A stretch of 64,000 nt of DNA from Sycobia sp. Sy_11. Its lineage: Eukaryota > Arthropoda > Insecta > Hymenoptera > Epichrysomallidae. Both the position numbers and the translations under genes were made by a program. This document shows positions 11,441 to 22,565 of this stretch, piece after piece (position 1 is the first letter of the stretch; every line of letters starts with the position of its first letter). The DNA lies in contig JACCIC010000124.1 in the NCBI GenBank assembly GCA_018907035.1, forward strand, positions 566,501-630,500, given 5' to 3'. Under the pieces are notes generated by a model, which was given only the letters and a program-made list of their open reading frames with translations, searched no databases and was not told the origin of the DNA.

Positions 11441-12149
11441 ATTCTATAGATTCCTAATGTATAGAAGCTGCTATGGCTAATGAAGTTTCACCCTGAGAAC
11501 GCTCCTCACTTAGTATGAAATTTTTCAAAAATAAAAGATCTACATCTAAAATAGAAATATGAGTCAAGACGCACTTTAGTAGATGTAAAACTATTATTAA
11601 AAACATTATGTCAAATTCTCAAAAATATTTCACAGAGCATAATGCTGATGCATGTATGTAGTTTTTATATATTTTCCTATAAAAATCCAAAATGTATCAA
11701 AAATCATAGCGATAGTAATAATCAGCATATCAAAAACGGTAATACGCCAATTTTGAGTGAAATCATATATGTGTACTTTCTGAAGTTTAGTCAGAATTCG
11801 AAGATTTTCGAAACAACCCTAGATGAAATTGTTAAATTTTTCTTCAGAAATATTGGTTGTATAGAAAATGAATAGAAGACTATTGAAAAAATTTGTTAAA
11901 AATATTCTTATTATTCGAGAATACCAAAACCACAATTTTTATGCTTTTAGTATTTATTTCGACATGCAAATTGAATTTCAGCAATAAAGCACTATGACAT
12001 TCATCATAGATACCGCAAAAAGCATAATTCCATACATTTTTAGTAAAATGGTATGTGATAGCTTTTCCAAAGTCCTCACCCAAAGGTGTATTTTCAGAAA
12101 GGCTTGAATGGCAACAAAGCAAGCGTTCAAATGTGCTTAAAGTACATTC

Positions 12150-12152
<3 letters not shown>
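11434..12152. other. AT-rich stretch without recognised features
   Basis: Only short, non-similar open frames are present. Confidence 0.4.

Positions 12153-12197
<45 letters not shown>
12153..12197. repeat. (TA)n microsatellite
   Basis: An alternating TA run. It creates spurious Tyr-Ile open frames on both strands. Confidence 0.95.
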
Positions 12198-12200
<3 letters not shown>

Positions 12201-12739
12201 TTTTATCCGAGGGCCTTTACGACACAAAAATATTGCATATACTCATCGAACGCTATATATTGTGCGCATATATATACTTGATTGCGAATTTGCATGTTTG
12301 ATGTTCTTTTGAAACATAAAATCTATTTTATATGTAAAAACTACAGTAAACTGAATAATGTAAAATATTATATATACACATTTAGTCGTATTGCCTAATT
12401 TTCTTTTATAATTATTTACTTAAAATATGAATTTAAAATATGAAATATTACAATAAGCATCAGGATTCTTTAAATTCCCACAATATATGTACGGTACTGA
12501 TACATGTACTTGTGATATCTCTTCGGATATGCCAAGACTAAATTTATCTTTTTTTTATCTATAAAAATAGTGATTACCAGTTGCAGGGGATTTCGTGCAT
12601 TATGTATTTACTTCGGCGTCTCATTTTGTTTATACAAAACGTAGAACGGTATAACAAATTTGATTTGATTTATTATTTTGTCTTACAAGTGGCTACATTC
12701 GAATTGTGTATGTAAATGATACCTCAAATTTATAATAAT
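12198..12739. other. AT-rich stretch without recognised features
   Basis: No coding similarity or repeat seen. Confidence 0.4.
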
Positions 12740-13890
12740 TTATTTGTTTAAAAGCACTAGCACTGCGTGAAGCAGAAGACTTCCTCACCTTCGACTTCCT
12801 GGTGACAAACGGTGTGGTTGCGAGCAGATTGGCTTTGCGTCTTTCACGATAATTTTTAATTTTATTCGTGCAGTTACAGGTTTCGATGGCTTATAATTCT
12901 CGATAATTTTTCTCACTTGTTCTAGAAATGCTTGAGATACCTACTTTACAACCATACCAATCAGATCCGAGGCCTTCTCTTGTATTAGCTGCACGTAATC
13001 GTGTCCGATAATCGGCTTGATAAGCGGTCCCTCACGTCGTAACTCAATTTTTGCTACATCCCGTAATGGACCACCTTATAAAATGAGCGATGGTATACTT
13101 TTTTCTGGCACCACTAAATACTCTGTATTATGAACTACACCATTCATGCACGTATGTATAGGTACTTTGCCTAGAATGAAAATTTTGTCGTTGGCTCCTT
13201 CTAGACACGCATCATGCTTTTCCAGCATACTGCTTTTAAGCAACTTCTATTACTACTCTCGAAAGACACACGATTTAGTCTTGTTTTTGGGTGCTGTGAG
13301 TTCACTTTACTATTCATATGCTTATTTGGTTGAAAACAGTTCCTCGAAATATACCTCGGTTGATCGCAGTTGTAGCATACCACGTTTCCCGTGTTCTTCG
13401 CTTTTGAGTCTTTTACGCTCTCGGTGTTATAGTACGTCCTTGTGCTCTTTATTCCCTTGCCTTCTCTCGATGAGTGATATTTATTTTCTCGGTCTAACAT
13501 TTTCAATAACTCAATTAAATGCTTCCTTGATACCGCGCTTGTCAGCGATAATCGTGATTGCGTATTGTCGTTAAATCCTTCTATGTCGTAGTAGCTCACA
13601 TCCTTAGAGGACATACCGCGTTGCGTCTCCGTACACTCCATTGCCTACACATACGCCAGCACTGATTCCTTTCTCCTTTTACATCTTCAACGCAACGCGT
13701 TGTGTAAGTATAGGCCTTCGCGCAGGCTCTCCCAGTCACGCAAACCCCTTTGCATATTGAGTCAAGATTTGGCCGGTTCGTTAAGCGCTATTTTTACCGC
13801 CAAATTTTTTTTTGAGGCGTCCAGTTGTAAATTATAGCTTCGTTGTCTACTTGCTCAAATTAATTTTCAATTTTTATTGTCAGACCTAGT
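12740..13890 (-). pseudogene. Ty3/gypsy gag-pol fragment (gag, protease linker, start of RT)
   Basis: Reverse-strand remnant of an LTR retrotransposon. From the right, a gag C-terminal region (WESLREGLYLHNAL, then VVCYNCDQPRYISRNCF) ends in a zinc knuckle whose His has become Tyr. Protease-like sequence follows (VVHNTEYLVVPEKSIPSLIL, then GPLRDVAKIEL). Next is the linker that precedes gypsy reverse transcriptase (FLEQVRKIIENY, then DAKPICSQPHRLSP), which stops at a TGA near 12783. Several stops and frameshifts occur. No LTRs are recognised. The Ty3/gypsy call rests on domain order and the RT-proximal linker. Confidence 0.7.
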
Positions 13891-13919
13891 TCAGATGTAG
13901 TCAGATGTAGTTACATCAC

Positions 13920-14330
13920 GAAGCCAAAATTTCCAAATTTAATCTGATGCAGTGGCTGGAAACGCGATGGTGATTGAGGATATGTTTTTTCATAATTTGA
14001 TTTGCGGCTATATCGTCCAAAATGAAGAAAAAAGTAAATTTGTTTCCGGTTTAGTAGTTCATTGTAGCGCTGCGAACGCCGTAAGGAACTCTCTTCAGTA
14101 AAGGAAACAGTCACTTGATGTGAGGTTTAGAGAGTAAGATGGCCATTTATTTCCCATTTGAATTTCTGAAATAAGGTTTATATTTTTTGACAAAATAAGG
14201 TCGAAACTTGCGATGAAAATGTAAAAGTTTTTTTGTCAAATTTCCAGAGTTTTTCCAGTTAATGGCATTTTTGAGTTTTTCTAGCATTTCTTAATATGCA
14301 TCTGGATCAATCGTAGTATGTAGCCCAAAT
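13920..14330 (-). pseudogene. Possible heavily decayed mariner transposase fragment
   Basis: Reverse-strand reading gives, across frames, a LEKLKNAI-like block, LHFHRKFRPYF (compare the HDNARPH motif) and SYSLNLTSSDCFLY (compare YSPDLAPSDYFLF). Order and spacing fit a mariner catalytic core. Several stops and shifts are needed, and no TIRs were found. Treat as tentative. Confidence 0.35.
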
Positions 14331-17084
14331 AATCGTCGGTAATGACGTTTTTATCATCTGCATACTCATAAAGTTTTGACCTTAAATTCAAGTTATTACT
14401 ATAAATTTCATTTTTTCACATAAATTTAAAAGTAATTCACTGTGAATCTGATTTGTATTTAACCCATGTACAGTTAAGAAACGGACAACCTATGTAATTC
14501 ACAATTGGATCTATTTTGCACTGGTAGCTCTATGATTGTCAAGCTCGTTCTACTGAAAAAAGTATGCTTGGCCAACAAAACTAATTTCGCTCTTATCGGT
14601 ACAACCTAAACTTAAAATATGATCAGCATAAGCTCGCTAGGTGGCATCTAAGAGAAACACCAAACTACGGAAACTCACTATTTGAATACCCTTCGTACCT
14701 ATGCCAGCGGCAAAAAATTTCTTTTGGGTCACTGCCAATAAGTCCTTTTATTACACTCGGACTGTTCGCTGCTTCTCCTCTGTTTTCCCACAGTCCCCGT
14801 CGATTGCATGAGTTTGAAAAGCAACATCTAAAAAATCGCATTGTGCGATCTAGCTTTAACTATCAGTGAATCCTTTCGATTACCTTTAGGTAAAATAAAT
14901 TTTAATTTATTTACTTCTAGCTTAACCTCAAGTAGTTTTCGCTATGTTATTCACGCAAAGCTGTAATAATTCAAAAATAGCATTCTAAAATCTTAACTAC
15001 GCAAACTTTCAATAAAATGGGAACAATGAGCTTTTCACAAATACAATTCGAATACTCGTATTTAATAAAATATCATAATCATTAAAATGTACAAGTTCAA
15101 TAATTTACTTTTTTTTATTAATTATATGATTTTTTACAAACTGAATTATTAGGCTGTCCAAAATTCTTATCGTTTATGTTAGATCAGAAATATTAGCTCA
15201 TATTATAACTGCTGTACAGCGATATAAAAGTTGTGTTGATTAAAGATTGATCATAAAGTACAGTAAAATTTATTAAATTAAGAACAACTAGTTCTTACGT
15301 GCCCTGTTTTTGAATTTCTCCTTCTATCTAATTCTCTTTTTTATCTAAGTCTGATAACAGAATGAATTCACTCTCTGTATTACTTTTTTTATTATTCCAT
15401 GTAATTTGCAATTAAGTTCATCAAACAGACAACCGCGATTATTGAGTTTTAACTCCGTCATTATAATGTCTGATTCGTCTTTGCATGAGCTATAGAGCCA
15501 GTCATCAAAATCGCCTCGAGAATTTACTATCGCCATCACTTATCAATTAATTCACTATATCGTATAGAGAAAAATACATTTTTACTTGTAAAGAAAAAGA
15601 TATAATAAACAAATGTTAATTAAAGGACGGTCAGGTAAAGTTTTGACCGATTTTATAATTCAGTATTAAGATAAAATTTTTATTTATTAAAGTTCAAAAT
15701 AAAATTTCAAATTAAAAAAAATTCTCGGTAGGATGCTAAAGTAGCAAAAAAACAAAAATATCTAAAAAACAATTAAATAATCCAAACAATTAAAACAAAT
15801 TAATTATTAATTAGTTAATTAATCGATAACAAATTCATTAATAAATTAAACAATCTAAATAATAAATTCGTTGAGCAATGCTCATATAAGAAGAGAAAAA
15901 AAGAATCAAATAAAAAAATTTTAACAAGGTTATTATTTCATTGTCATTATTATAAAGAAAAAAAATTTAATCATTAAGAGCAGCGATGACAGAAAATAAT
16001 TGTTACATTTATTATTAATTATATTTTCAATTATTTAATTTTTAAGTTTTATTTGCTATGTATAATGTGTAAATATATATATATATTATTTATTATTATT
16101 TTTGTCAATTATTTAATTATTTAAAATTAGTTATTTATTTGAAAAAAGAGCAAAAAACATTTATTTCCTTGAATTTGAATTTCCTTATTGTTTCGAAAAC
16201 GAAACAGCCAACTAAAAGCAAATAATTTAGAGCGATTAGCGCAAAAAATTATTTTTGTAACGATAAAGAAAGTGAAACCAAAACCGAGTTATTTTTAGTG
16301 AACTTATATTTTTAAATAATTTAGTCAATATAAATTTGCAAAACAATAACATTTTTTGGATTTTTCGAAAAAAGAAAAAACAAAAAAAATTCAACCTAAA
16401 AACATTCGATTTTTAAATTTTTCAAAAAAGGGAAAAATCTATTAAAAAATTGCGCAAATCGCCCCTTGTAGATACGTCCTTGCGTATCTATAGCACGTAT
16501 CGCGACGTGCCGGTGTGTATATATACACAATTCGGCGAATTCGCAAATATTATATTTGCTCTCAGACTTCTATATACTGTTAAACACTACGATATAATAT
16601 TTATAATGTTAATAATATTTCTTACGATATAATATTTATAACATTTATAATACGATTTTGACATAATGTTTATGTTTCACTTATATAGCTTATTTATTAT
16701 TACTATATTATTCAACTACTGTTATTTATATTATTCAGTATTCGCTAATTTATTATTTCTTCTTGAATGAAAATTTATTTGATATTCATATATATTAATG
16801 TTAAATTAGACATAAGTGTATTAATATTAAAATTAATCTAGTTAAGTATTAAAATGTATAATCTTAATAATTGTATGCTTTACTATATTTCTTTTATATA
16901 TAGTTGTAGTTATATTATATACGCCGCAAGATGTTAGAATTTAGCTTGGTTGGCAATGGCTTTGACTGCGCATGTTTTTTTGCCGGCTTTGATACTTAAA
17001 CGCTCGTGGCTTCACCGGCGCAGGGCACTATACAATTCTGCCGACGGAAAATAGAATTATAATATTTTCTATATTATAACTTCT
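14331..17084. other. Long AT-rich region without recognised genes
   Basis: Mostly A/T-rich low-complexity sequence from 15540 to 16450. A 64-codon reverse frame at 15345-15539 has no recognisable motif. A short direct duplication of TACGATATAATATTTATAA lies near 16590-16640. A GC-richer patch occurs at about 16975-17050. Confidence 0.45.
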
Positions 17085-17464
17085 ACCCTGTAGAAGTCGT
17101 ATTTGAAATATATAAATATCTATATTTTGTATTATTTAAAATAATGGTCTGCAAATTTTAAAAACGGCCGCTGAGATATCACCTTGTTATACGGAAGCAA
17201 CGTGGTATATATATACATAGTTTCGGGGTTGTTAGTAAAGTAACTTCCTATTTTGCCATCATTTTTTTTGTTCAAATTGAAAAAACCTAGTCTATACCAT
17301 TCCGAAGATAAACGTGTAACAACGAAAACATAATTTGTCTTCACAAATTAGTTTAGTATGACTTAGCATACAAGCATCTTATAAGAGAAGATGGAGAGAG
17401 AGAGATTTTACTACATAAGAAAAATAAAATGATGAAAAATATCGAAGGTGAAATTAGTGTTATG
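17085..17464 (+). repeat. Repeat X, copy 2, left part
   Basis: Matches copy 1 at 5978-6500 block by block, with a short (GA)n at about 17396-17406. Only one unit of the 60-bp repeat start (TGTAGAAGTCGTATTT) is present here, against about ten before copy 1. The repeat is interrupted by a mariner element and resumes at 18350. Confidence 0.7.
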
Positions 17465-18349
17465 CCATATGATCAAATTTCACCCGGACGGTGCATTTAA
17501 ACTCCGTGCTGATACTTAATCTGTAAATATTTTTTTCCTATATTGATACAACCTTTTTTGATGTCCGTGTGAAATTTGAGCGCCATATCTCTATTAGTGT
17601 GTGTTTTTGACTATGAACTCATGGTGCGTTCCCCAAAGCGGATTTTTGAATTTTGGAAAGAGGCAAAAATCATAGCGAGCCAAATTTGGCGAATACAGTG
17701 GCTGAGTGAAGATTTTCCTTTCGTGTTTGGTCAAAAAATCAGATACAAGCATGCTGGAATGTGCCGGCACATTATCATGATGAAAAAAACCATGAATTAT
17801 CTGCGCACAAATCCGATCGTTTATGACGAATTTCTTCACGTAGATGACTCAAAAAAGCCAAGTAGTACTTCTTATTGGCCGTTTGACCTCCTGGAACGAA
17901 TTTATGGCAAACCACCGCATGGTAATCGTAAAAAACGATGAGTATCACTTTGATTTTCGGTGGATGGGTGACTTGTAGGAGGCAAGTTTTTGACAACGTC
18001 ACAACTTTGACTAAATACTTTGTACCACTTAAATACTTGGGTTCGCGATAAAGTAGACTCCCCAAAATATTTCTACAACATTTGCAACGATGCCATAGTT
18101 GTACATTCATTGGAAACACAACATTTCAAGCAGAATCGTCGATCAACTTTTTTTCTATAGTCAATATCGCCAGACAAACTTTTTGCGTCGTAAACAAACA
18201 ACTGACAAACACACACTAAGGGAGATATGGTGCTCAAATTTCACAGAGACAACAAGAAAGGTTGTACTAATATAGGAAAAAAAAATTTACCGATTCAGTT
18301 TACGCGCGGAGTTTGAATGCACCAATCCGGGTCAAATTTGGTCATATGG
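17465..18349 (-). mobile_element. Mariner element with long TIRs, inserted in repeat X
   Basis: An 885-bp element. The termini match inward for about 140 bp with scattered changes. The left reads CCATATGATCAAATTTCACC, the right read inward CCATATGACCAAATTTGACC, and later blocks include GAAATTTGAGC and CATATCTC. The right flank is TA and the left TG. The empty paralogue (repeat X copy 1) carries a TA at the matching position near 6488, which supports TA-targeted insertion. Shorter than usual because of internal deletion. Confidence 0.85.
17594..18119 (-). pseudogene. Mariner transposase remnant
   Basis: Catalytic-domain remnant on the reverse strand inside the long-TIR element. Blocks in order are CHKFVPGGQTANKKYYLAFL, SHLREEIRHKRSDL, FHHDNVPAHSS and LYSPNLARYDFCLFPKFKN. 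The last two Asp are 34 residues apart, so D,D34D spacing is kept. Pro-to-Leu and Asp-to-Asn changes have altered the PYSPDLAP motif. The N-terminal DNA-binding half is absent and at least one frameshift separates the two pieces. The subfamily is different from the mauritiana and irritans copies, and I do not name it. Confidence 0.8.
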
Positions 18350-18445
18350 TATTAATCTGAAGAACAAATAGAATAATGACAATTAAAATCACACTTTTTT
18401 TAGGATACTTCTTCGAAAGTTAGAAATAATCATTAAGGATTTGGT
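18350..18445 (+). repeat. Repeat X, copy 2, right part
   Basis: Continues the alignment after the mariner with ATTAATCTGAAGAACAAAT. It then shares an ACACYTTYTTTAGGATA-like block with copy 3 near 60805, beyond the point where copy 1 is cut. Confidence 0.6.
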
Positions 18446-18559
18446 CTGGTGTAGATAGTTTAAGCTAACCACTTTGCGTTCATATTCGACAAAATTCAAG
18501 ATGTGACCTACTGGTTACTCTTAGTATCAAATTCTAAGAATGTTAAATATGCACGCCTA
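18446..18559. other. Unassigned spacer
   Basis: Lies between repeat X and repeat Z. No feature is recognised. Confidence 0.3.
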
Positions 18560-18830
18560 CGACACTACTTTACTACGCGCACGATTTGTGAAGTCGACGC
18601 CGAAATCGGTTTATTATCCTGCTCAAATTATAACACGTCGCTTTTAATGTATGCGCTTATAATTTATTGTTAAAATTAAAGTGATTTTCAATAAAAAACG
18701 TAACCTATATCCTTTCGAAGTTAATGCAGAATATATATAATATTTTGAAGTTCAGAATAATCGGTTTAGTAGCTTTTTGTTTATCTTGTACAATGAAAAA
18801 CACACTTTGTCTTTATAAATTAGAGTATGA
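18560..18830 (+). repeat. LINE 3'-tail-like repeat Z, copy 2
   Basis: Aligns to 10540-10800 and ends with AATCGGTTTAGTAG and TTTGTCTTTATAAATTAG. Part of the tail also resembles the TTTGTCTTCACAAATTAG segment inside repeat X, so X and Z may be related. Confidence 0.45.
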
Positions 18831-19269
18831 ACTATTATGATGATATGATATGGTATAAATACTTTCTTATTTCTCTTTCAAAGAGTTGTTTCAAAGAATT
18901 GTCTACCACTCTCAATATCAAATTTCTTTTCTTTTTTCAGATTCAGCTCAGTGCAATGGATTTCCGATTTATCCATATCGACTTCAAACTTATCGACTTC
19001 AAACTGTTTGTTTCTGTCAGTTCATGGGAACGAATGATTTTTTTTCTCCTCTAAAGTACGTTGCCTTCCTCTATTATCCTCCCCCTATGCCGGGAATAAA
19101 ATGGAAGGCTACAGCCTAGCTAGTTGTAGTTAATCTGCTTCGGTGGCGATACGGTCGGGGTGCGATTTCCTTCGAAGGTTCTACAGGTCGTCCGATCTTT
19201 CACGAGGCTTCATCGAACAAAGCTAAATCATCTTAGTTCTGCAAGCAAGTATGCATCGCAGTAGAAAGG
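18831..19269. other. Unassigned region upstream of the R1 element
   Basis: Contains a short direct repeat (TATCGACTTCAAACT-type twice near 18978-19005). It may hold decayed R1 ORF1 sequence, but I cannot support that from motifs. Confidence 0.3.
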
Positions 19270-20683
19270 CTGACTATGGCGAATACTGACTCTGACGCTA
19301 CCATTGTCATCATCAGCAGCATTTGTGGAATAGAGCCGAGATGGCACTCTGATGGTTTTTCTGATGGTTTTCGGACAGCAGCCATTTGGATACCAATTCA
19401 CTGCTCAGAGTTGTGGCTTACTGATCTGTATATGGTTATGTTTGAAAGACGTGCGTCAACTATGTAAGTACGACAGTATTACGTATGTAAGTTGTTCCGT
19501 CACTCCATATTAAGTCATAGGTAATTACCAAGCCATACTTGATGACCTCGAAGATACTGTTAGAAAAATGAAATGTGCGCTGTTCGTGGACTTAACGAAA
19601 TTCCAGGGGAAGTGCTGAAAGTAGTAATCGAAGTGCATTCGGAACTCCTGTCGATGCATAACTCCTGTCGGAAGGCTAGTATATTGTATCCAAGCTGGAA
19701 GGCGAAACCTGTACTTCTTGATAAGGGCAATGGTCTGTTGGAGGTATCCTTGTCGTATGAACCTCTGTGCATGCTCTATACAACTGGAAAACTCGTTGAC
19801 CCACTATGGAAGCCATGCCTTCAGGAAGCCATAATGGTTATAAGCTATAATGGTAGATGTCATCTTTGAAGTTGTTGATGTGGTGAAAGGGAACTGTTTT
19901 CTTGCTGGCAACCCTTGACGTTCGCAATGTCTTCAACCCTGTTAGATAGGCTAACGTCTTAGGGGCCACGGAACGACATTTCCGGATGCTGTCCCATATA
20001 ATTTGAATAATAGGTGACTACATGAAAGACCATTACCTGATTTATGAGACATCGGATGGTCGGATAAGAAAGAAGATTAGTGTTGGGGTGGCTCTGGGAC
20101 ATGTGTTTGAAGCCGATATGTGAAGTGTTTCATATAACGGAATGCATCAAGCGTAGATGTTTGAAAACACTTTCCTAGTTGGTCGCGTAGATGATGTAGG
20201 AGCTGTTATCATCGCTAGACATTATGATGCTGCACAAATGTAACCCAATAAAAACCCAATAAAAAATAAAAAAGTGACGGATAGAGCTGCTCGAGTGAAA
20301 GACAATTTCATAACGTTGGTGGCCCCGTATCCTGCAAGCGGCATCTGCTCATTAGACTAGTTGAATTTATCATGTTACGCGGAGCTGAAGTATAGGCCAA
20401 TGCATCGATCATCGAGTAGCATAGTTAGAGAAGGATAGCAGTGACGCAAAGAGGGCCAACGTTGCATTATGAGCCCCTATTTTACGGTCTTTGACTTGGC
20501 AGAACTGATTATTGCATTCGTATCCCCACTACGCCAAGCCAATTAGAACAGGATTATCGACAGACTGGAAGCAGCGAAACGTGCCAGAGCTGCCACCATA
20601 ACTGAATGGGAAAAGCGCTGGGAAGGGGATTCGTGGAATCAAAGGACGGCTCGTCTGATTAAGAGTGATCCATTGGATGGAAG
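19270..20683 (+). pseudogene. R1-type ORF2: endonuclease N-terminus and reverse transcriptase
   Basis: Endonuclease-like start (DATIVIISSICGIEPRWHSD, then TAAIWIP) near 19290-19410. The RT region starts near 19573: PGEVLKVVIEVHSELL, SWKAKPVLLDKGNG, SYEPLCMLYTTGKL. Later blocks in shifted frames are LIYETSDGRIRKKISVGVA and LVGRVDDVGAVIIARH near 20175-20215, where the catalytic F/YADD box has become RVDD. The end is EWEKRWEGDSWNQRTARL, the region after the thumb in R1-type proteins. Many stops and shifts are present. The endonuclease-RT linker is much shorter than usual, which points to internal deletion. Confidence 0.78.
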
Positions 20684-21899
20684 TTATAATCGATTACAAC
20701 GTATAATTTTTAATATATTGCGGAATTTTAGGCAACTTCAAATGTACGACAAATCCTGTTCTGTGTTATTGGCTTTTTCAGTATTCATCAGGGTCGTGGT
20801 AGCCGAATTTATATGTAAAGTACAAATGTTCCATACAAAATTGTTATTTTTTAATATTCGTACATTGCAAGTAATGTAGGAACTAACTACGAGTGATCAT
20901 TTTGTCAGAAGAAAGTCATAAATATTAGGAGGCTAACTTAGTTTCCGACTTTCACGTTTAGATACTAACCAAGGTTATCCATTTTCCATCATAAAATAAA
21001 AGGTCAGGAACTAAGTTCGCCTCCTAATATTCTAAAAGTTGAATCATTTTTTCACCTGCAGTATATATTGGTAAGCAAAGATTTATCGATTTATTGAATA
21101 TCGCATGAAGAATAGTTTTGCGTCTAATGTATTTTATCACAATATACATTATAAAAATTTTTTTAGCATGCATATAAATGTTAAGTCTGCGCAGGCAATA
21201 ACATTTTTGCCTACATCAATATTATATGTATCCTTTAGGTTAGGAAAAACTTAATTACAAATAATTACTTCCTATAATTTTTTATATATTTATTCACTCA
21301 CGCTCGAACGCCTTAAACCTCTCTATAATCTGAAATCTCCGTGTTGCATTCCTATGCATGTATCTATGTATGTTTGTATCTATATACATATATACATTGA
21401 CTGCATCAGGGTTCATAATTTATTATTTGATTTGTACGGCATTGAATGTTTCCTGCAGCAACATCTCTTCAAAAAATCAGAAACTAAAATTCTCAAATTT
21501 TATCTACAGAATTGACAAATAATTATAACTGTAATAAAATCGTAGATTTAGTTTTCCCCCTCAATTCCATGATAAAAAGATGAAATAAAGTTCATTAGAT
21601 TCGTGATTTAGTTCTACGTACGGTCTGACCCAATTCTGATCTGTACTTTACGTATAAAATTTTTAATATTTTTTGTTATTTGGTGATACTGCAAAGTTAC
21701 GATTTCTATGGTACAGACGACATTTAGATATAAGTTTTCTTATTTTTTTCAACTAACTTTAAAAAATATTATGAAAGCAGTAAAGGTGCCAGTTGTAGAA
21801 TTTTTTGTACAGCTTTTAATAAAAATTTAAATATTTTATATATTTAGAGAAAAATACAATTGGGATATTTTCATTTCCCGCTTAATCAAATAATATCAT
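20684..21899. other. 1.2-kb AT-rich insertion inside R1 ORF2
   Basis: Sequence before 20683 (GATCCATTGGATGGAAG) and after 21900 (GTCTAAAGTGAAGAG) is continuous R1 coding sequence once this block is set aside. The trinucleotide AGT occurs at both junctions and may be a short target duplication, or chance. I see no TIRs, poly-A tail or long ORF. It contains the 103-bp MITE. Origin unknown. Confidence 0.55.
20925..21027. mobile_element. 103-bp MITE with TA flanks
   Basis: Termini TTAGGAGGCTAACTTAGTTT and, from the other side, TTAGGAGGCGAACTTAGTTC are inverted repeats of about 28 bp with few mismatches. Both flanks are TA (20923-20924 and 21028-21029). The interior is too small to code. A mariner/Tc1-dependent miniature element is the simplest reading. 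Confidence 0.75.
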
Positions 21900-22440
21900 G
21901 AGTCTAAAGTGAAGAGATGAATTACCAGAGGTCTACGATGGCTCGATCGCTAGAGCGAAGGACTAGTAACTTGGTGATCCGAGTTCAAATCCCGCTCTCG
22001 GCCGATTGACACAGGCACCGCTGTAATAATTTACATGTGCTTTGTTTACAAACACATCGTAGACCTCCGTCGCTGATTAGCACCGGTATTTGGAAGTATA
22101 AATAGAGCGACGTTAAATAATATAAAAAAGAAAATGAATTACCACCTCTCTCTAATCTTATTGGGGCATAGTCGGTTTTGATCCCAGCTCCACAAGATGG
22201 GAATAGTATAGGATTCAGATTTCATCCACTATAGAGCCCCCAGAGACGACACTTTCACATCTTTTTTCAGTATGATGTGTTTCGTCATGAAAGGGATCAC
22301 CTTGGGCTTTGACATAGGCCTATTGAAACCTGACAATATAGTTCAGCTGATGCTGGATAGCCCGCAGAAGTGGTCCACGGAGTCTTTTTATTGTATGCCT
22401 ATTCTAGAACATAACGAATGACTTGAAGAAAGCGTATAAA
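21900..22440 (+). pseudogene. R1-type ORF2 C-terminal domain, split by a SINE
   Basis: Reading starts SEEMNYH before the SINE at 21928 and resumes with MNYHLSLILLGHSRF at 22135, because the target duplication copies those codons. It continues through RAPRDD, FRHERDHLGL and KPDNIVQLMLDSPQKW, matching the end of R1-type ORF2, including the region that normally carries a CCHC motif. The Cys residues are not preserved. Stops and frameshifts are frequent. Confidence 0.7.
21928..22133 (+). mobile_element. tRNA-derived SINE, copy 2, inserted in R1
   Basis: Starts GAGGTCTACGATGGCTCG. A-box- and B-box-like segments lie in the first 75 bp (B box GAGTTCAAATCCCGC) and the element ends in an A-rich tail. 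The 11-bp duplication ATGAATTACCA flanks it at 21917-21927 and 22134-22144 and lies inside R1 ORF2. The first 13 bp are the exact reverse complement of CATCGTAGACCTC near the 3' end. Confidence 0.9.
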
Positions 22441-22565
22441 CCCGTAGGGGTTAAGCCGATTACGTAGCCTAGAAGTAAAGTCCTTAGTATCGGTTTCTTA
22501 GCTGCATCCATGTCATCGAACGGGCAGTGCTTTAAGGCTCGAATCGTCTATACTCCTTTTATCAT
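22441..22565 (+). other. Probable R1 3' UTR
   Basis: A GC-richer block following the ORF2 end, beginning near CCCGTAGGGGTTAAGCCG. It has no ORF. Its position and composition suggest the LINE's 3' UTR. The 3' terminus is not defined. Confidence 0.45.

Larger units (their letters stand above)
19270..22565 (+). mobile_element. R1-clade non-LTR retrotransposon, fragmented by insertions
   Basis: Endonuclease and RT remnants run from 19270 to 20683. The C-terminal domain resumes at 21900, is interrupted by a SINE, and continues to about 22440, followed by roughly 120 bp of probable 3' UTR. The order is collinear with R1/TRAS-type ORF2. About 1.2 kb of unrelated AT-rich DNA separates the two halves. 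The 5' end and ORF1 are not identified, and no target-site context is visible. Confidence 0.75.

Noticed and set aside
12055..12312. Overlapping frames on both strands through the TA tract
   Set aside because: Microsatellite translation only.
15345..15539. 64-codon reverse frame
   Set aside because: No motif, no second copy and no gene context. Chance length for this composition.
21928..22010. A genuine tRNA gene at the SINE heads
   Set aside because: A and B boxes are present, but each is embedded in a repeated 200-bp unit with target duplications and lacks a clean acceptor stem.
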